Source: Pseudomonas mendocina (GTDB taxonomy: Bacteria; Pseudomonadota; Gammaproteobacteria; Pseudomonadales; Pseudomonadaceae). From it: DNA of 64,000 nucleotides. The position numbers were made by a program, and so were the translations under genes. The stretch spans positions 2,294,001 to 2,358,000 of the forward strand of contig NZ_LR134290.1 of assembly GCF_900636545.1 (NCBI RefSeq). The letters run 5' to 3'. Of the stretch, positions 1 through 7,896 are shown piece after piece (the stretch's first letter is position 1; every line of letters starts with the position of its first letter). A model generated the notes under the pieces. It was not told the DNA's origin, made no database searches, and worked only from the letters and a program-made list of their open reading frames with translations.

Positions 1-326
1 GTGGGCAATGCGCAGCCTCTGTCTGGCTGCTCGACATGCGCCAGGCTGAGATAGGCTGCCAGGCAGCGCTGGAGTTTATCGCGCCCGGCGTCACCCGGCT
101 CAGCGCCCAGTCGGTTCAGGCTGTTACGCAGCTCCCGTTCGACCAGTTCGGCGAACAGCGCATCCTTGCTTGGAAAATGACTGTAAAACGCCGCACCTGA
201 CAGGCCTATGGTCTTCATCAGGGCATCCACGCCGGTCACGGCAAAACCCTGCTGCTTGGCAAGGGCGGCGCTGCTGGCGAGCAGGCGCTCGCGGGTTTCG
301 GCTTTGTGCTCGGCGGAATAGCGCAT
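1..326 (-). CDS. TetR/AcrR-family repressor, C-terminus cut by window edge
   Basis: About 108 N-terminal codons are present and the rest lies outside the window. The start is the ATG at 326-324 (MRYSAEHKAETRERLLASS). A TetR-type helix-turn-helix follows at residues 20-60, including GLSGAAFYSHFPSKDALF, the recognition helix plus the usual Y-x-HF-x-SK signature. The ligand-binding domain is mostly missing, so the effector cannot be guessed. It is divergent from the SDR gene at 414 with two TAACG-centred palindromes between them, which suggests it represses itself and that SDR operon. Confidence 0.85.
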   Translation of the reverse strand, partial: MRYSAEHKAETRERLLASSAALAKQQGFAVTGVDALMKTIGLSGAAFYSHFPSKDALFAELVERELRNSLNRLGAEPGDAGRDKLQRCLAAYLSLAHVEQPDRGCALP

Positions 327-370
327 GAGATACCGTTGTGTGCTGGCTTGACCCGCCCGCAAGCGTAGCA

Positions 371-397
371 TAACGTTCGTTAGGCTAACGATCGTTA
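371..397. promoter_or_regulatory. Double palindromic operator between TetR gene and SDR
   Basis: Two palindromes with the same half-site sit side by side: TAACGTTCGTTA at 371-382 (arms TAACG/CGTTA) and the perfect 12-mer TAACGATCGTTA at 386-397, with centres 15 bp apart. They fill most of the space between the TetR start (326) and the SDR ribosome-binding site (about 404). The arrangement fits a TetR operator. The assignment to this TetR is inference. Confidence 0.65.
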
Positions 398-413
398 GTC
401 AATGGAGAGGCCC

Positions 414-1145
414 ATGAACGAGAACAAGAAGGTCGCCTTGATCATCGGAGCAGGTGATGCCACCGGTGGTGCGATTGCCCGGCGTTTCGCCCGTGAGGGT
501 TATGTCGCCTGCGTCACCCGGCGCAGCCTGGACAAACTGCAGCCACTGCTGGAGGGCATCCGTCACGAAGGTGGCGAGGCCCATGGTTTCGCCTCCGATG
601 CGCGGCGCGAGGAGCAGGTGGCCGAGCTGGTCGAGGCCATCGAGCGTGATATCGGCCCGATCGAGGTGATGGTGTTCAACATCGGCGCCAACGTGCCGTG
701 CAGCATCCTCGACGAAACCGCGCGCAAGTATTTCAAAATCTGGGAGATGGCCTGTTTTGCCGGCTTCCTGACCAGCCAGGCTGTGGCCAAGCGCATGGTC
801 ACGCGCGGGCGCGGCACCATTCTGTTTACCGGTGCAACCGCTGGCCTGCGTGGCGCCGCTGGATTCGCCGCCTTTGCTGGCGCCAAGCACGGCATCCGCG
901 CGCTGGCGCAGAGCATGGCACGTGAGCTGGGGCCGCTGAATATCCATGTCGCCCATGTGGTGGTGGACGGCGCCATCGATACTGCCTTCATCCGCGACAA
1001 CTTTCCCGAGCTATATGCCAGGAAGGACCAGGATGGCATTCTCGATCCTGAGCATATCGCCGACAGCTACTGGTTCCTCCATGCCCAGCCGCGTGATGCC
1101 TGGAGCTTCGAGCTGGACCTTCGTCCGTGGATGGAGCGCTGGTAA
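414..1145 (+). CDS. SDR-family protein with degenerate active site
   Basis: 243 aa short-chain dehydrogenase/reductase fold. The ATG at 414 is preferred over the in-frame ATG at 402 because GGAGAGG (404-410) lies between them. A glycine-rich cofactor motif GAGDATGGA is at residues 12-20, and NIGA (89-92) stands where classical SDRs have NNAG. The catalytic region is unusual: YxxxK reads FAGAK (F154, K158), and the position 13 residues earlier, normally Ser, is Ala141. Normal hydride-transfer chemistry is therefore doubtful. It probably heads an operon with the isomerase at 1189 and is probably controlled by the TetR operator just upstream. Substrate unknown. Confidence 0.8.
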   Translation: MNENKKVALIIGAGDATGGAIARRFAREGYVACVTRRSLDKLQPLLEGIRHEGGEAHGFASDARREEQVAELVEAIERDIGPIEVMVFNIGANVPCSILDETARKYFKIWEMACFAGFLTSQAVAKRMVTRGRGTILFTGATAGLRGAAGFAAFAGAKHGIRALAQSMARELGPLNIHVAHVVVDGAIDTAFIRDNFPELYARKDQDGILDPEHIADSYWFLHAQPRDAWSFELDLRPWMERW

Positions 1146-1188
1146 GCCGCCCCAAGTCGATAAGCACAACAACGAGCGAGTGAAGCTG

Positions 1189-1782
1189 ATGAGCAAGACG
1201 CTGGAGTTCTTCTTCGACCTGGGCAGCCCGGCATCCTACCTGGCCTATACCCAGTTACCGGCGCTGTGCCGCGAGTGCGGCGCTGAGCTGGTCTACCGGC
1301 CGATGCTGCTGGGAGGTGTATTTCAGGCCACCGGCAATGCTTCGCCGGCGATGATCCCGAGCAAGGGACGCTACATGATTCGTGATCTGGCGCGCTTTGC
1401 TGAGCGTTACGACGTACCGATGCGCTTCAATCCGCATTTCCCGATCAACACCCTGACGCTGATGCGCCTGCTGGTGGCGGTGCAACTGCATCAGCCCGCG
1501 CGTTTCGGTGCTGCCTTGCAGGCACTGTTCCAGGCCATCTGGGTGGATGAGGTGAATATGAGCGACCCAGCCAGGGTGGCTGAAGTATTGGCCGCGGTGG
1601 GTTTCGATGCGGTCGCCTTGCAGGCGCAAATTGCCGAACCGGCGGTGAAGGACGCACTCAAGGCGAGTACCGAAGAGGCGGTGAAGCGTGGTGTATTCGG
1701 TGCGCCGACCTGCTTTGTCGGCGAGGCAATGTTCTTTGGCCAGGATCGGCTGGATTTCGTTCGTGAGGCGCTGATCCAGTGA
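1189..1782 (+). CDS. 2-hydroxychromene-2-carboxylate isomerase family protein (kappa GST/DsbA fold)
   Basis: 197 aa, starting MSKTLEFFFDLGSPASYLAY. The N-terminal thioredoxin-like segment has FDLGSPASYLA at residues 9-19, where the conserved Ser binds glutathione in the HCCA isomerase/kappa GST family. The C-terminus has the family pattern GVFGAPTCFVGEAMFFGQDRL. Characterised relatives isomerise 2-hydroxychromene-2-carboxylate in naphthalene breakdown, but no aromatic pathway genes are nearby, so the family is firm and the substrate is not. It lies 43 bp behind the SDR and probably shares its transcript. Confidence 0.8.
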   Translation: MSKTLEFFFDLGSPASYLAYTQLPALCRECGAELVYRPMLLGGVFQATGNASPAMIPSKGRYMIRDLARFAERYDVPMRFNPHFPINTLTLMRLLVAVQLHQPARFGAALQALFQAIWVDEVNMSDPARVAEVLAAVGFDAVALQAQIAEPAVKDALKASTEEAVKRGVFGAPTCFVGEAMFFGQDRLDFVREALIQ

Positions 1783-1828
1783 TGTCAGGCACAATGACCG
1801 GACTGTTTTCCGGCAACCCGAGTGACCG

Positions 1829-2044
1829 ATGAACCCCGAAGCGCTGAAACTCCTGGTGACCCGTCGCATGCCTTACGGCAAATACAAGGATCGGCTGATT
1901 GCCGATCTGCCGGGGCATTACCTCAACTGGTTTGCCCGCGAGGGCTTTCCCAAGGGGGAGTTGGGCCAATTGCTGGCTCTGATGCAGGAGATCGACCATA
2001 ACGGCCTCAAGCCATTGCTCGATCCGTTGCGCAAAGATGCTTAA
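1829..2044 (+). CDS. Small DUF3820-family protein
   Basis: 71 aa, soluble, starting MNPEALKLLVTRRMPYGKY. The pattern (MPYGKYKDRLIADLPGHYLNWF, then a Glu/Gly-rich helix) matches the DUF3820 family of small pseudomonad proteins, some annotated as putative quorum-sensing-regulated virulence factors. Function is not established. It is 46 bp downstream of the isomerase on the same strand and may be the last gene of that operon. A REP-like palindrome follows immediately. Confidence 0.75.
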   Translation: MNPEALKLLVTRRMPYGKYKDRLIADLPGHYLNWFAREGFPKGELGQLLALMQEIDHNGLKPLLDPLRKDA

Positions 2045-2048
2045 GTTC

Positions 2049-2100
2049 GTGGCCCGGAGGGAGTCCGGGGTCGATTTACAATCTCTCCCATCCGGGCTAC
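2049..2100. repeat. REP-like palindrome (GTRGCCCGGA family)
   Basis: Arms GTGGCCCGGA (2049-2058) and TCCGGGCTAC (2091-2100) pair at 9 of 10 positions around a 32-nt centre that contains a second CCGGA/TCCGG pairing. It lies between converging genes, the usual place for pseudomonad REP elements and mRNA 3' ends. Confidence 0.55.
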
Positions 2101-2113
2101 GTCTGAGTTGCCC

Positions 2114-2362
2114 TCAGTGCCAGTTACGGCCGTGATCCAGCTTCTGATCCACCAGCCATTTACCATGGGCGATGGAGGCGTGCTGGGCCTTGCTCAGGTC
2201 ATCCATGAAAGCGTAATCCAGCGGTAGCGTCTGACGTTTACTGGTGTTTCCGCTGGGGTCGGTAATCTGGCAACCCCCGGCCCAGGGTGTTGGCAGGCCT
2301 GGATGTTCCATGACGCTGGCGTGAATGACGTGATCGCGATGGGTGCAGGTAAGCGCGCTCAT
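2114..2362 (-). CDS. Conserved hypothetical protein, 82 aa
   Basis: Starts MSALTCTHRDHVIHASVMEH. The ATG at 2362 has a GAGGTG ribosome-binding site just upstream. No signal peptide or membrane segment. The protein is rich in His, Asp and Lys, ends QKLDHGRNWH, and shows no motif that gives a function. It stands alone between a REP-like element and the terminator of the BVMO operon. It reads as a real small pseudomonad protein of unknown role. Confidence 0.5.
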   Translation of the reverse strand: MSALTCTHRDHVIHASVMEHPGLPTPWAGGCQITDPSGNTSKRQTLPLDYAFMDDLSKAQHASIAHGKWLVDQKLDHGRNWH

Positions 2363-2514
2363 GAGGCCACCTCGTAGACCAAGGCGCCGCCCTCGATGTC
2401 GACGCTACACCGAGGTTCCAGCCGGGAGCCGGGAGCGGCGCCGCGTGGATGAGTGGTGCGTCTGTTCCCTTACCTTAGTTCATCTGTCGCGGTTGCGAGC
2501 GTTGCCCGACAAAC

Positions 2515-2544
2515 GCACAGGGCCGGCAATGGCCGGCCCTGTGC
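2515..2544 (-). terminator. Terminator of the BVMO-SDR operon
   Basis: A perfect 13-bp stem (2515-2527 with 2532-2544) with AATG loop lies 18 bp past the SDR stop at 2562. The trailing sequence on the minus strand is only moderately T-rich (GTTTGTC). Confidence 0.6.
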
Positions 2545-2561
2545 CTGCTACCGAGGAATCT

Positions 2562-3449
2562 CTACTCGGCCGCTTCGCGGACCTTGTTCACGCTTCTAGG
2601 CTTTGGCGCAAAGCGTGCTGCCAGGCGCATCGAGACGGTCACCAGGCGCTGGTACAGCGACGGCATGCTGCGCTGCATCCAGTCCAGGGCATGGGCATCG
2701 GCACCGATCAGAATGCGCCGCTTGTTGGCCAGCACTCCATTTATGATGACCTTGGCCGCCTGTTCCGGGGTGGTACGCAGCAACTGGTCGTTGAACTGCT
2801 GGCGCGCCTGCTCGGCGTCCTGGCCAGTGACCTTGGCCAGGCTGTCGTTCATCCGTGCGGTCTTGGCGATGTTGGTGCGAATGCCGCCCGGGTGCACGCA
2901 GCTGGCGGAAACCCCGCAGGCGGCCATGTCCAGCTCCTGGCGCAGTGACTCGGTAAAGCCGCGCACGGCGAACTTGCTGGCGTTGTAGGCGCTCATGCCG
3001 GGCTGGGAGAACAGGCCGAATACGCTGGATACGTTGATCACATGACCGCTGCCGCTGGCCTTGATATGCGGCAGGAAGGCCTTGGTGCCGTTGACCACGC
3101 CCCAGAAGTTGATGTTCATGATCCATTCGTAATCGGCATGGTCGTTGCCCTCCACGGTACCGCCCTGGGCCACGCCGGCATTGTTGAAGATGGCATTGAC
3201 CCGACCGAATTCGCTGACGACCTGCTCGGCCCAGGCTTCGACGGCGGCGCGGTCGGCGACGTCGACGCGCTGTTCGCTGACCGTGACGCCAAGCTTGCGC
3301 GCCTGCTCGGCGGTCTCCCTGAGCCCCTCGACATTGACGTCGGAGAGCGCCAGGTGACAGCCCTGGCGTGCCAGGTGATAGGCGAGCGCGCGGCCGATAC
3401 CGGAGCCGGCGCCGGTGATGGCGGCCACCTTGTTCTCGAAGGATTTCAT
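2562..3449 (-). CDS. SDR-family NAD(P)-dependent oxidoreductase
   Basis: 295 aa classical SDR. Cofactor motif TGAGSGIG at residues 14-21, NNAG near 90, and the catalytic Ser with YNASK around residues 145-165. About 45 extra C-terminal residues follow the core fold, as in the SDRs that often accompany flavin monooxygenases. The start overlaps the monooxygenase stop by ATGA (3446-3449) and has a strong AGGAGG site, so the two genes are translationally coupled. It probably oxidises or reduces an alcohol/ketone handled by the monooxygenase. The substrate cannot be read from sequence. Confidence 0.85.
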   Translation of the reverse strand: MKSFENKVAAITGAGSGIGRALAYHLARQGCHLALSDVNVEGLRETAEQARKLGVTVSEQRVDVADRAAVEAWAEQVVSEFGRVNAIFNNAGVAQGGTVEGNDHADYEWIMNINFWGVVNGTKAFLPHIKASGSGHVINVSSVFGLFSQPGMSAYNASKFAVRGFTESLRQELDMAACGVSASCVHPGGIRTNIAKTARMNDSLAKVTGQDAEQARQQFNDQLLRTTPEQAAKVIINGVLANKRRILIGADAHALDWMQRSMPSLYQRLVTVSMRLAARFAPKPRSVNKVREAAE

Positions 3450-4999
3450 GCGCGGACCTCCTGCACGTCGAGGGTGATGGCGTTGCTCTGCGCTGGATGC
3501 GCGGCGTTTTGGCGGCTGAAGTGATAAGCGTGCGGATCGAAATTACGAGTCAGCATGCGAAAGCGCCAGGTGAAGCCCGGCCATACCGTACAGTTGCGCC
3601 CGCTGACCGGGTGCAGGTACCAGCTCATGCAGCCGCCGGCGTTCCATACGGTGTTGCCGAGGGTGCCCTGGATCTTGCGGTTGAAGGCGTCCTGCGCCTC
3701 GCGCCTGGGCTCCAGGCTCTGCAGCCGGCCCTCTTCGAGCTGCTTGAGGGCACCGAGTACATAGGTGATCTGCGACTCGATCATGTAGACCATGGAGTTG
3801 TGGCCCAGGCCGGTGTTCGGCCCCATGAGGAAGAACAGGTTGGGGAAGCCGGCGGTCATCGTGCCCTTGTAGGCTTCCGGTCCCTGCGGCCAGGTGTCGA
3901 GCAGATCGACACCTGCACGACCGAACACCGTGCCGCGCGGCAGCGGGTCGCTGGGGGTGAAGCCGGTGCCGAAGATGATGGCGTCCACTTCGCGCTCCTG
4001 TCCGTCGGCGGTGCGAACGCCGTTTGGGAGTATTTCGGCGATGCCGTCGGTGATGACCTCGACATTGGCCTGGGTCAGTGCCGGGTAGTAGTCATTGGAG
4101 ATCAGCACGCGCTTGCACCCCATGGTGTAGTCCGGGGTCACCTTGGCGCGCAGTACCGGGTCCTTGATCTGCTTCTTGATGTACAGCTTGGCGATACCCT
4201 GGGCCATGCGCAGCAGCCGCGGGGCGAAGGCGAAGGCGATCACCCGGCTTTCGAGGATGCCATACAGCGCACCACGCCAGAGCTTCTGCGCCAGCGGGAA
4301 GCGCTTGAAGCGTGCGCGCTCGCCATCCTGGATGGCGCGGTCTGGCTTGGGCATGATCCACGGCGCGGTGCGCTGGTATAGATCGAGCTGCGCCACCTGC
4401 TTCTGGATCTGTGGCACGAACTGGATGGCCGATGCACCGGTACCGATCACCGCCACGCGTTTGCCGTTCAGGTCGTAGTCATGGTTCCACTGTTGCGAGT
4501 GGAAGACCTCACCGGTGAAGTTCTCCAGGCCCTTGAGTTTGGGGATCGACGGCGTCGACAGTGCGCCCATGCCGGATACCACGAATTGCGCGCTGTACTG
4601 GTTGCCGGCGCGATCCTGCAGGTGCCACAGCTCGGTATGTTCATCCCAGCGCATCTGCACGACCTCGGTGCCCAGCAGGGTCTTGTCCTGCAGTCGGTAT
4701 TTCTCCCAGCAACCTTCCAGGTACGCCTTGATTTCCGGCTGCCTGGCAAACATCCGTGTCCAGTTCGGGTTGGGTTCGAAGGAGAAGGAATACAGGTGCG
4801 ATTGCACGTCGCAGCCGCAGCCCGGGTAGTTGTTCACCCGCCAGGTGCCGCCGACACCGGCTTCCTTCTCGAATAGCAGGAAGTCCTGCTCACCCTGCTG
4901 CTTGAGACGAATGGCCATGCCGAGGCCGGAGAAACCGCTGCCAAGAATGGCGATCTTGCAATGACGGGCAGCGGTAGGGGGTGACACGGACGCATTCAT
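3446..4999 (-). CDS. Flavin-containing Baeyer-Villiger-type monooxygenase
   Basis: 517 aa from the ATG at 4999 (MNASVSPPTAARHCK). FAD-binding motif ILGSGFSGLGMAIRL near residues 16-30, then GVGGTW, then the BVMO fingerprint FTGEVFHSQQWNHD (FxGxxxHxxxW) near 160, followed by the NADP-binding motif GTGASAIQ near 187. This class inserts oxygen next to ketones or oxidises related substrates using FAD, NADPH and O2. It is the first gene of a two-gene operon with the SDR and divergent from the TetR gene at 5115, with paired operators in between. An ATG further upstream at 5122 is rejected because it would run through the operators and into the TetR start. Confidence 0.88.
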   Translation of the reverse strand: MNASVSPPTAARHCKIAILGSGFSGLGMAIRLKQQGEQDFLLFEKEAGVGGTWRVNNYPGCGCDVQSHLYSFSFEPNPNWTRMFARQPEIKAYLEGCWEKYRLQDKTLLGTEVVQMRWDEHTELWHLQDRAGNQYSAQFVVSGMGALSTPSIPKLKGLENFTGEVFHSQQWNHDYDLNGKRVAVIGTGASAIQFVPQIQKQVAQLDLYQRTAPWIMPKPDRAIQDGERARFKRFPLAQKLWRGALYGILESRVIAFAFAPRLLRMAQGIAKLYIKKQIKDPVLRAKVTPDYTMGCKRVLISNDYYPALTQANVEVITDGIAEILPNGVRTADGQEREVDAIIFGTGFTPSDPLPRGTVFGRAGVDLLDTWPQGPEAYKGTMTAGFPNLFFLMGPNTGLGHNSMVYMIESQITYVLGALKQLEEGRLQSLEPRREAQDAFNRKIQGTLGNTVWNAGGCMSWYLHPVSGRNCTVWPGFTWRFRMLTRNFDPHAYHFSRQNAAHPAQSNAITLDVQEVRA

Positions 5000-5030
5000 G
5001 GCCGAACTCCTGCTTGTCGTTCTTGTTGGT

Positions 5031-5066
5031 GTATACATCTGTATACCAAGGTAGACATGTGTATAC
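5031..5066. promoter_or_regulatory. Paired 16-bp operators for the divergent TetR regulator
   Basis: GTATACATCTGTATAC (5031-5046) has perfect 7-bp arms around TC. GTAGACATGTGTATAC (5051-5066) is the same site with one arm mismatch. The sites are 20 bp apart, two helical turns, so dimers would bind the same DNA face. They lie 32-67 bp upstream of the monooxygenase start and 49-84 bp upstream of the regulator start, so occupancy could repress both. Confidence 0.7.
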
Positions 5067-5114
5067 TTTGCGGCAAGTGGTCGAATCGACAAACCAACTT
5101 TAGGTAGGGATGGG

Positions 5115-5822
5115 ATGCACAACGACGATGCTCAGGTGCGCGACAAGGGCAGCGAAGCGCCTGGCAAGCGCCTGCTGATGGACGCTGCGTTACGTCTTAC
5201 CTCAACCAGTCGCAGCCTCAGCAGCCTCGGATTGCGAGAGCTGGCGCGCGAGGCGGGGCTCAACCCCAACACCTTCTACCGGCATTTTCGCGATGTCGAC
5301 GACCTTGGCCTGACCGTGATCGGCGAGATCACCCGATTACTGCGTCAGCCGCTACGGGATTTGCGCCGCGAGGCTGCACAGCGTGCGGTCAGGGATGATG
5401 GGCCGACAGTGCCCAAACTGCTGGGGATCGACCTTGGGCGTGGGCGGCGGGTCTGTCACGAGACGGTGCAGTTGTTCTTCGACTTCGTCGCCGAGCACCC
5501 GGAGGCCTTCATTATCGGGGTACGTGAACTGCATGGCGCCTCGCCCGTGTTGCGCGAAGCGCTGCGCCAGGTGATGGATGACTTTGCCGAGGACATGGCC
5601 GAAGACATCATCGAGTTCAAGCTGCTGCCGGGGATCGTCAGCGCGGCGGCGGTGCACCAGGTGTCCGGGATCATCAGCCGCAGCCTGTTCGAGCAGTCGC
5701 TGGACTACATCGGCCAACCCCAGCGGCGTGACGCGATCCGTGCTCTGGCCGAGGAGCAGATCGTCATGCTGTTCACTGGTGCTAGCGTGCTGCGGAGCAT
5801 GGGACAGCTGCGGCTGGGCTGA
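5115..5822 (+). CDS. TetR-family regulator of the divergent BVMO operon
   Basis: 235 aa starting MHNDDAQVRDKGSE. The helix-turn-helix region (residues 30-75) contains LGLRELAREAGLNPNTFYRHFRD, a form typical of the FabR/DesT-like TetR branch that often senses acyl chains. The C-terminal ligand domain follows. The start has GGGATGGG just upstream. The divergent arrangement with the paired operators at 5031-5066 makes it the likely repressor of the monooxygenase/SDR operon. The effector is unknown; an acyl or ketone ligand is a guess from family and context. Confidence 0.82.
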   Translation: MHNDDAQVRDKGSEAPGKRLLMDAALRLTSTSRSLSSLGLRELAREAGLNPNTFYRHFRDVDDLGLTVIGEITRLLRQPLRDLRREAAQRAVRDDGPTVPKLLGIDLGRGRRVCHETVQLFFDFVAEHPEAFIIGVRELHGASPVLREALRQVMDDFAEDMAEDIIEFKLLPGIVSAAAVHQVSGIISRSLFEQSLDYIGQPQRRDAIRALAEEQIVMLFTGASVLRSMGQLRLG

Positions 5823-5894
5823 CATAGGGCGTCGTGCTCAAGCGGTGCAGCGAAGGTGGGGCGCATGGCGCACTCCATCTGGTTGGGCATGAAA

Positions 5895-5916
5895 AAGGGC
5901 GGCCAGAGCCGCCCTT
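5895..5916 (-). terminator. Rho-independent terminator of the metal-dependent hydrolase gene
   Basis: AAGGGCGGC/GCCGCCCTT stem (9 bp) with CAGA loop, followed on the minus strand by TTTTTC. It sits 7 bp beyond the stop of the gene at 5923 and between converging genes. Confidence 0.7.
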
Positions 5917-5922
5917 GGGACA

Positions 5923-6759
5923 TCAGTTACTGAAGCCGAGGCGCTCGCGCCAGCGGTTTTCCAGTGCTTCGGTATCGTGATCCTTGGGATGGAAACCCGG
6001 GCGGTAGTAGTCGAGGTAGGGACCAATCAGCTTGGTGAAGAAGCCGTTGCGCGGGCCAAACAGCTTCTTCAGGCCAAAGCCCCAACTGCGCCAGTTGAAC
6101 AACTGACCGTCCTTGTGCAACAGGTGAATCTGGAACCAGCCGATCACGCCGAGAAACATCACGGTGGTCAGCAGCATCACCAGTGTACGGGTGAAATAGC
6201 CGCCATAGACTTTCTGGTACACGTCATAGCACACCGCCTTGTGCTCGTTCTCCTCAATGGCATGCCACATCCACAGCTGGTACAGCTTCGGATCGTTCAT
6301 CTGCGTGGTGAGGTCTTCACGTTTGAGCAGTTGCTCGGCCATGGTCGCGGTGAAGTGCTCCAGAGCGCAGGTAGCCGCGAGGCGCTGCTTCTTGGTGCTG
6401 AAGCGGGTTACCCACTCCAGCAGTACCTTGATGCGCAGCTCCAGGCGCTCCAGGTCGATGTCGTGTTGATTGGCGTAATCGTTATAGGCCGCATGTTCCT
6501 TGGAATGCATGGCTTCCTGGCCGATGAAGGCGCTGATGTCCTTCTTCAACTGCGGTTCGCTGACCTGATCACGCACCGCACGCACGCTGTCGACGAAGAA
6601 CTTCTCGCCGTAGGGGAACAGCGATGACAAGTTGTTCATGAACTGGCTCATGAAGGGGTCATCGTAGAACCAGTATTTCGGGGTTTCGCTGAAGCTGAAG
6701 TCCATGCGGCGCACCGGAAAGCTGGATTTCGGCTGGGGCAGGGTGGCACTGGCGCTCAT
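5923..6759 (-). CDS. Ferritin-like metal-dependent hydrolase family protein (PF10118 type)
   Basis: 278 aa from the ATG at 6759 (MSASATLPQPKSSFPVRRMD), chosen because AAGAGGA precedes it; an upstream in-frame ATG at 6837 lacks one. Putative metal ligands are spread over a helical domain: QEAMHSKEH, EHFTATMAE and HAIEENEHKAV. A hydrophobic stretch (TLVMLLTTVMFLGVIGWF) suggests membrane association. The family is annotated as predicted metal-dependent hydrolases, and members often sit near lipid or sterol-type genes. No reaction is proven. The motif GTAACTATCG lies 113 bp upstream. Confidence 0.75.
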   Translation of the reverse strand: MSASATLPQPKSSFPVRRMDFSFSETPKYWFYDDPFMSQFMNNLSSLFPYGEKFFVDSVRAVRDQVSEPQLKKDISAFIGQEAMHSKEHAAYNDYANQHDIDLERLELRIKVLLEWVTRFSTKKQRLAATCALEHFTATMAEQLLKREDLTTQMNDPKLYQLWMWHAIEENEHKAVCYDVYQKVYGGYFTRTLVMLLTTVMFLGVIGWFQIHLLHKDGQLFNWRSWGFGLKKLFGPRNGFFTKLIGPYLDYYRPGFHPKDHDTEALENRWRERLGFSN

Positions 6760-6871
6760 CGTTCGAGTCCTCTTATGGGGAGTTGGCGCTCCCGATTGTT
6801 GTGCGGCTTCGGGTGACAGCATTCGGGTAGAGGTCAAGGACCTCGACAGGCCAACTGTGTCATTGAACGAT

Positions 6872-6881
6872 GTAACTATCG
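6872..6881 (-). promoter_or_regulatory. Shared upstream motif CGATAGTTAC, copy A
   Basis: GTAACTATCG on the plus strand (CGATAGTTAC on the minus) lies 113 bp upstream of the gene starting at 6759. The same 10-mer in the same orientation lies upstream of two other minus-strand genes (35294 and 36800). Role unknown. Confidence 0.35.
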
Positions 6882-6990
6882 GACGTGCAGGCGCGATGCG
6901 CCGCCAACTTAAGGCGGGTCTGACGGGCGGGTCTCAACAGAAGATCATGCTCACCGCCCCAGGCGCGACGGTGGGCACGGATGGTATGGC

Positions 6991-7806
6991 CTAGGGGGCG
7001 TTACGGCGCAGTTCGGCCACTTCGCTGCGCAGTGCCCGCAATTCGTCGAGAATTGCCTGTTCCCGGGTTGCTGCGGCCTGTTCCTCGGCGTTGGGCTCGT
7101 GGGTGCTTTGCATGGCGTTGACGATCACGGCAATGAACAGGTTGAGCATCATGAAGGTGGCGATGAGGATGTAGGGCACGAAGAACAGCCATGCCAGTGG
7201 ATGCTGTTCCATCACCGGGCGGACGATGCCCATCGACCAGCTTTCCAGGGTCATCACCTGGAACAGGGTATAGAGGCTGGCGCCAATGTTACCGAACCAC
7301 TCAGGGAAGCTCTGGCCGAACAACTGAGTAGCCATCACCGCGGCGACGTAGAACACCAGCCCCATCAGCATGACGATGCTGCCCATGCCGGGTAGCGAGG
7401 CGAGCAGGGCCTGCACCACCTTGCGCATGCTCGGGTTGATCGACACCAGGCGCAGGACTCGCAGTACGCGCAAGGCGCGCAGCACGGCGAACGGGCCGCT
7501 GGCCGGCACCAGCGCGATGCCGACCACCAGGCAGTCGAATACGGCCCAAGGGTCGCGCAGCAAGCCAATGCCGCGTGCGAGAAAACGCAGAGCCAGTTCG
7601 ATGACGAAGCAGGCGAGGATCAAGGTATTGAGAATCAGCAGCGGCATACCCCAGTCCGCCATGATCGACGGTGAGGTCTGCAGGCCGAGAATGGCGGCAT
7701 TGACGATGATCAGCAGGGTGATCAGGCGTTGTACGGACGTGCCGTCCATGAAATCGCCCAGGCGCTGGCGCCAATCACTGGATGGATTCAGTTCGAGTTC
7801 GTGCAT
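6991..7806 (-). CDS. Voltage-gated sodium channel, bacterial NavAb/NaChBac type
   Basis: 271 aa with six membrane helices. S4 carries regularly spaced arginines R110, R113, R116 and R119. The pore loop has TLESWSM at residues 186-192, the selectivity-filter sequence known from NavAb and close to TLESWAS of NaChBac, so sodium selectivity is likely. The S6 helix (FFVPYILIATFMMLNLFIAV) is followed by a C-terminal heptad-like helix (residues 240-268), as in the tetramerising coiled coil of these channels. Such channels have been linked to pH, motility and sodium homeostasis in alkaliphiles. It appears to be a single-gene unit. Confidence 0.88.
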   Translation of the reverse strand: MHELELNPSSDWRQRLGDFMDGTSVQRLITLLIIVNAAILGLQTSPSIMADWGMPLLILNTLILACFVIELALRFLARGIGLLRDPWAVFDCLVVGIALVPASGPFAVLRALRVLRVLRLVSINPSMRKVVQALLASLPGMGSIVMLMGLVFYVAAVMATQLFGQSFPEWFGNIGASLYTLFQVMTLESWSMGIVRPVMEQHPLAWLFFVPYILIATFMMLNLFIAVIVNAMQSTHEPNAEEQAAATREQAILDELRALRSEVAELRRNAP

Positions 7807-7896
7807 GGGAATCTGGCTATGACTGTGGTGATGCCGGGCAGCGCCCGGCTGATACGGGAGCCCGCCTTCGGTTGCTCGAGCGGCGGGCGAGGCTGC

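Noticed and set aside
2361..2470. Open minus-strand frame ending ...CSVDIEGGALVYEVAS with an ATGA overlap to the 82-aa gene
   Set aside because: The overlap looks gene-like, but there is no ATG, GTG or TTG start between the upstream stop and the end. It may be a decayed gene remnant.
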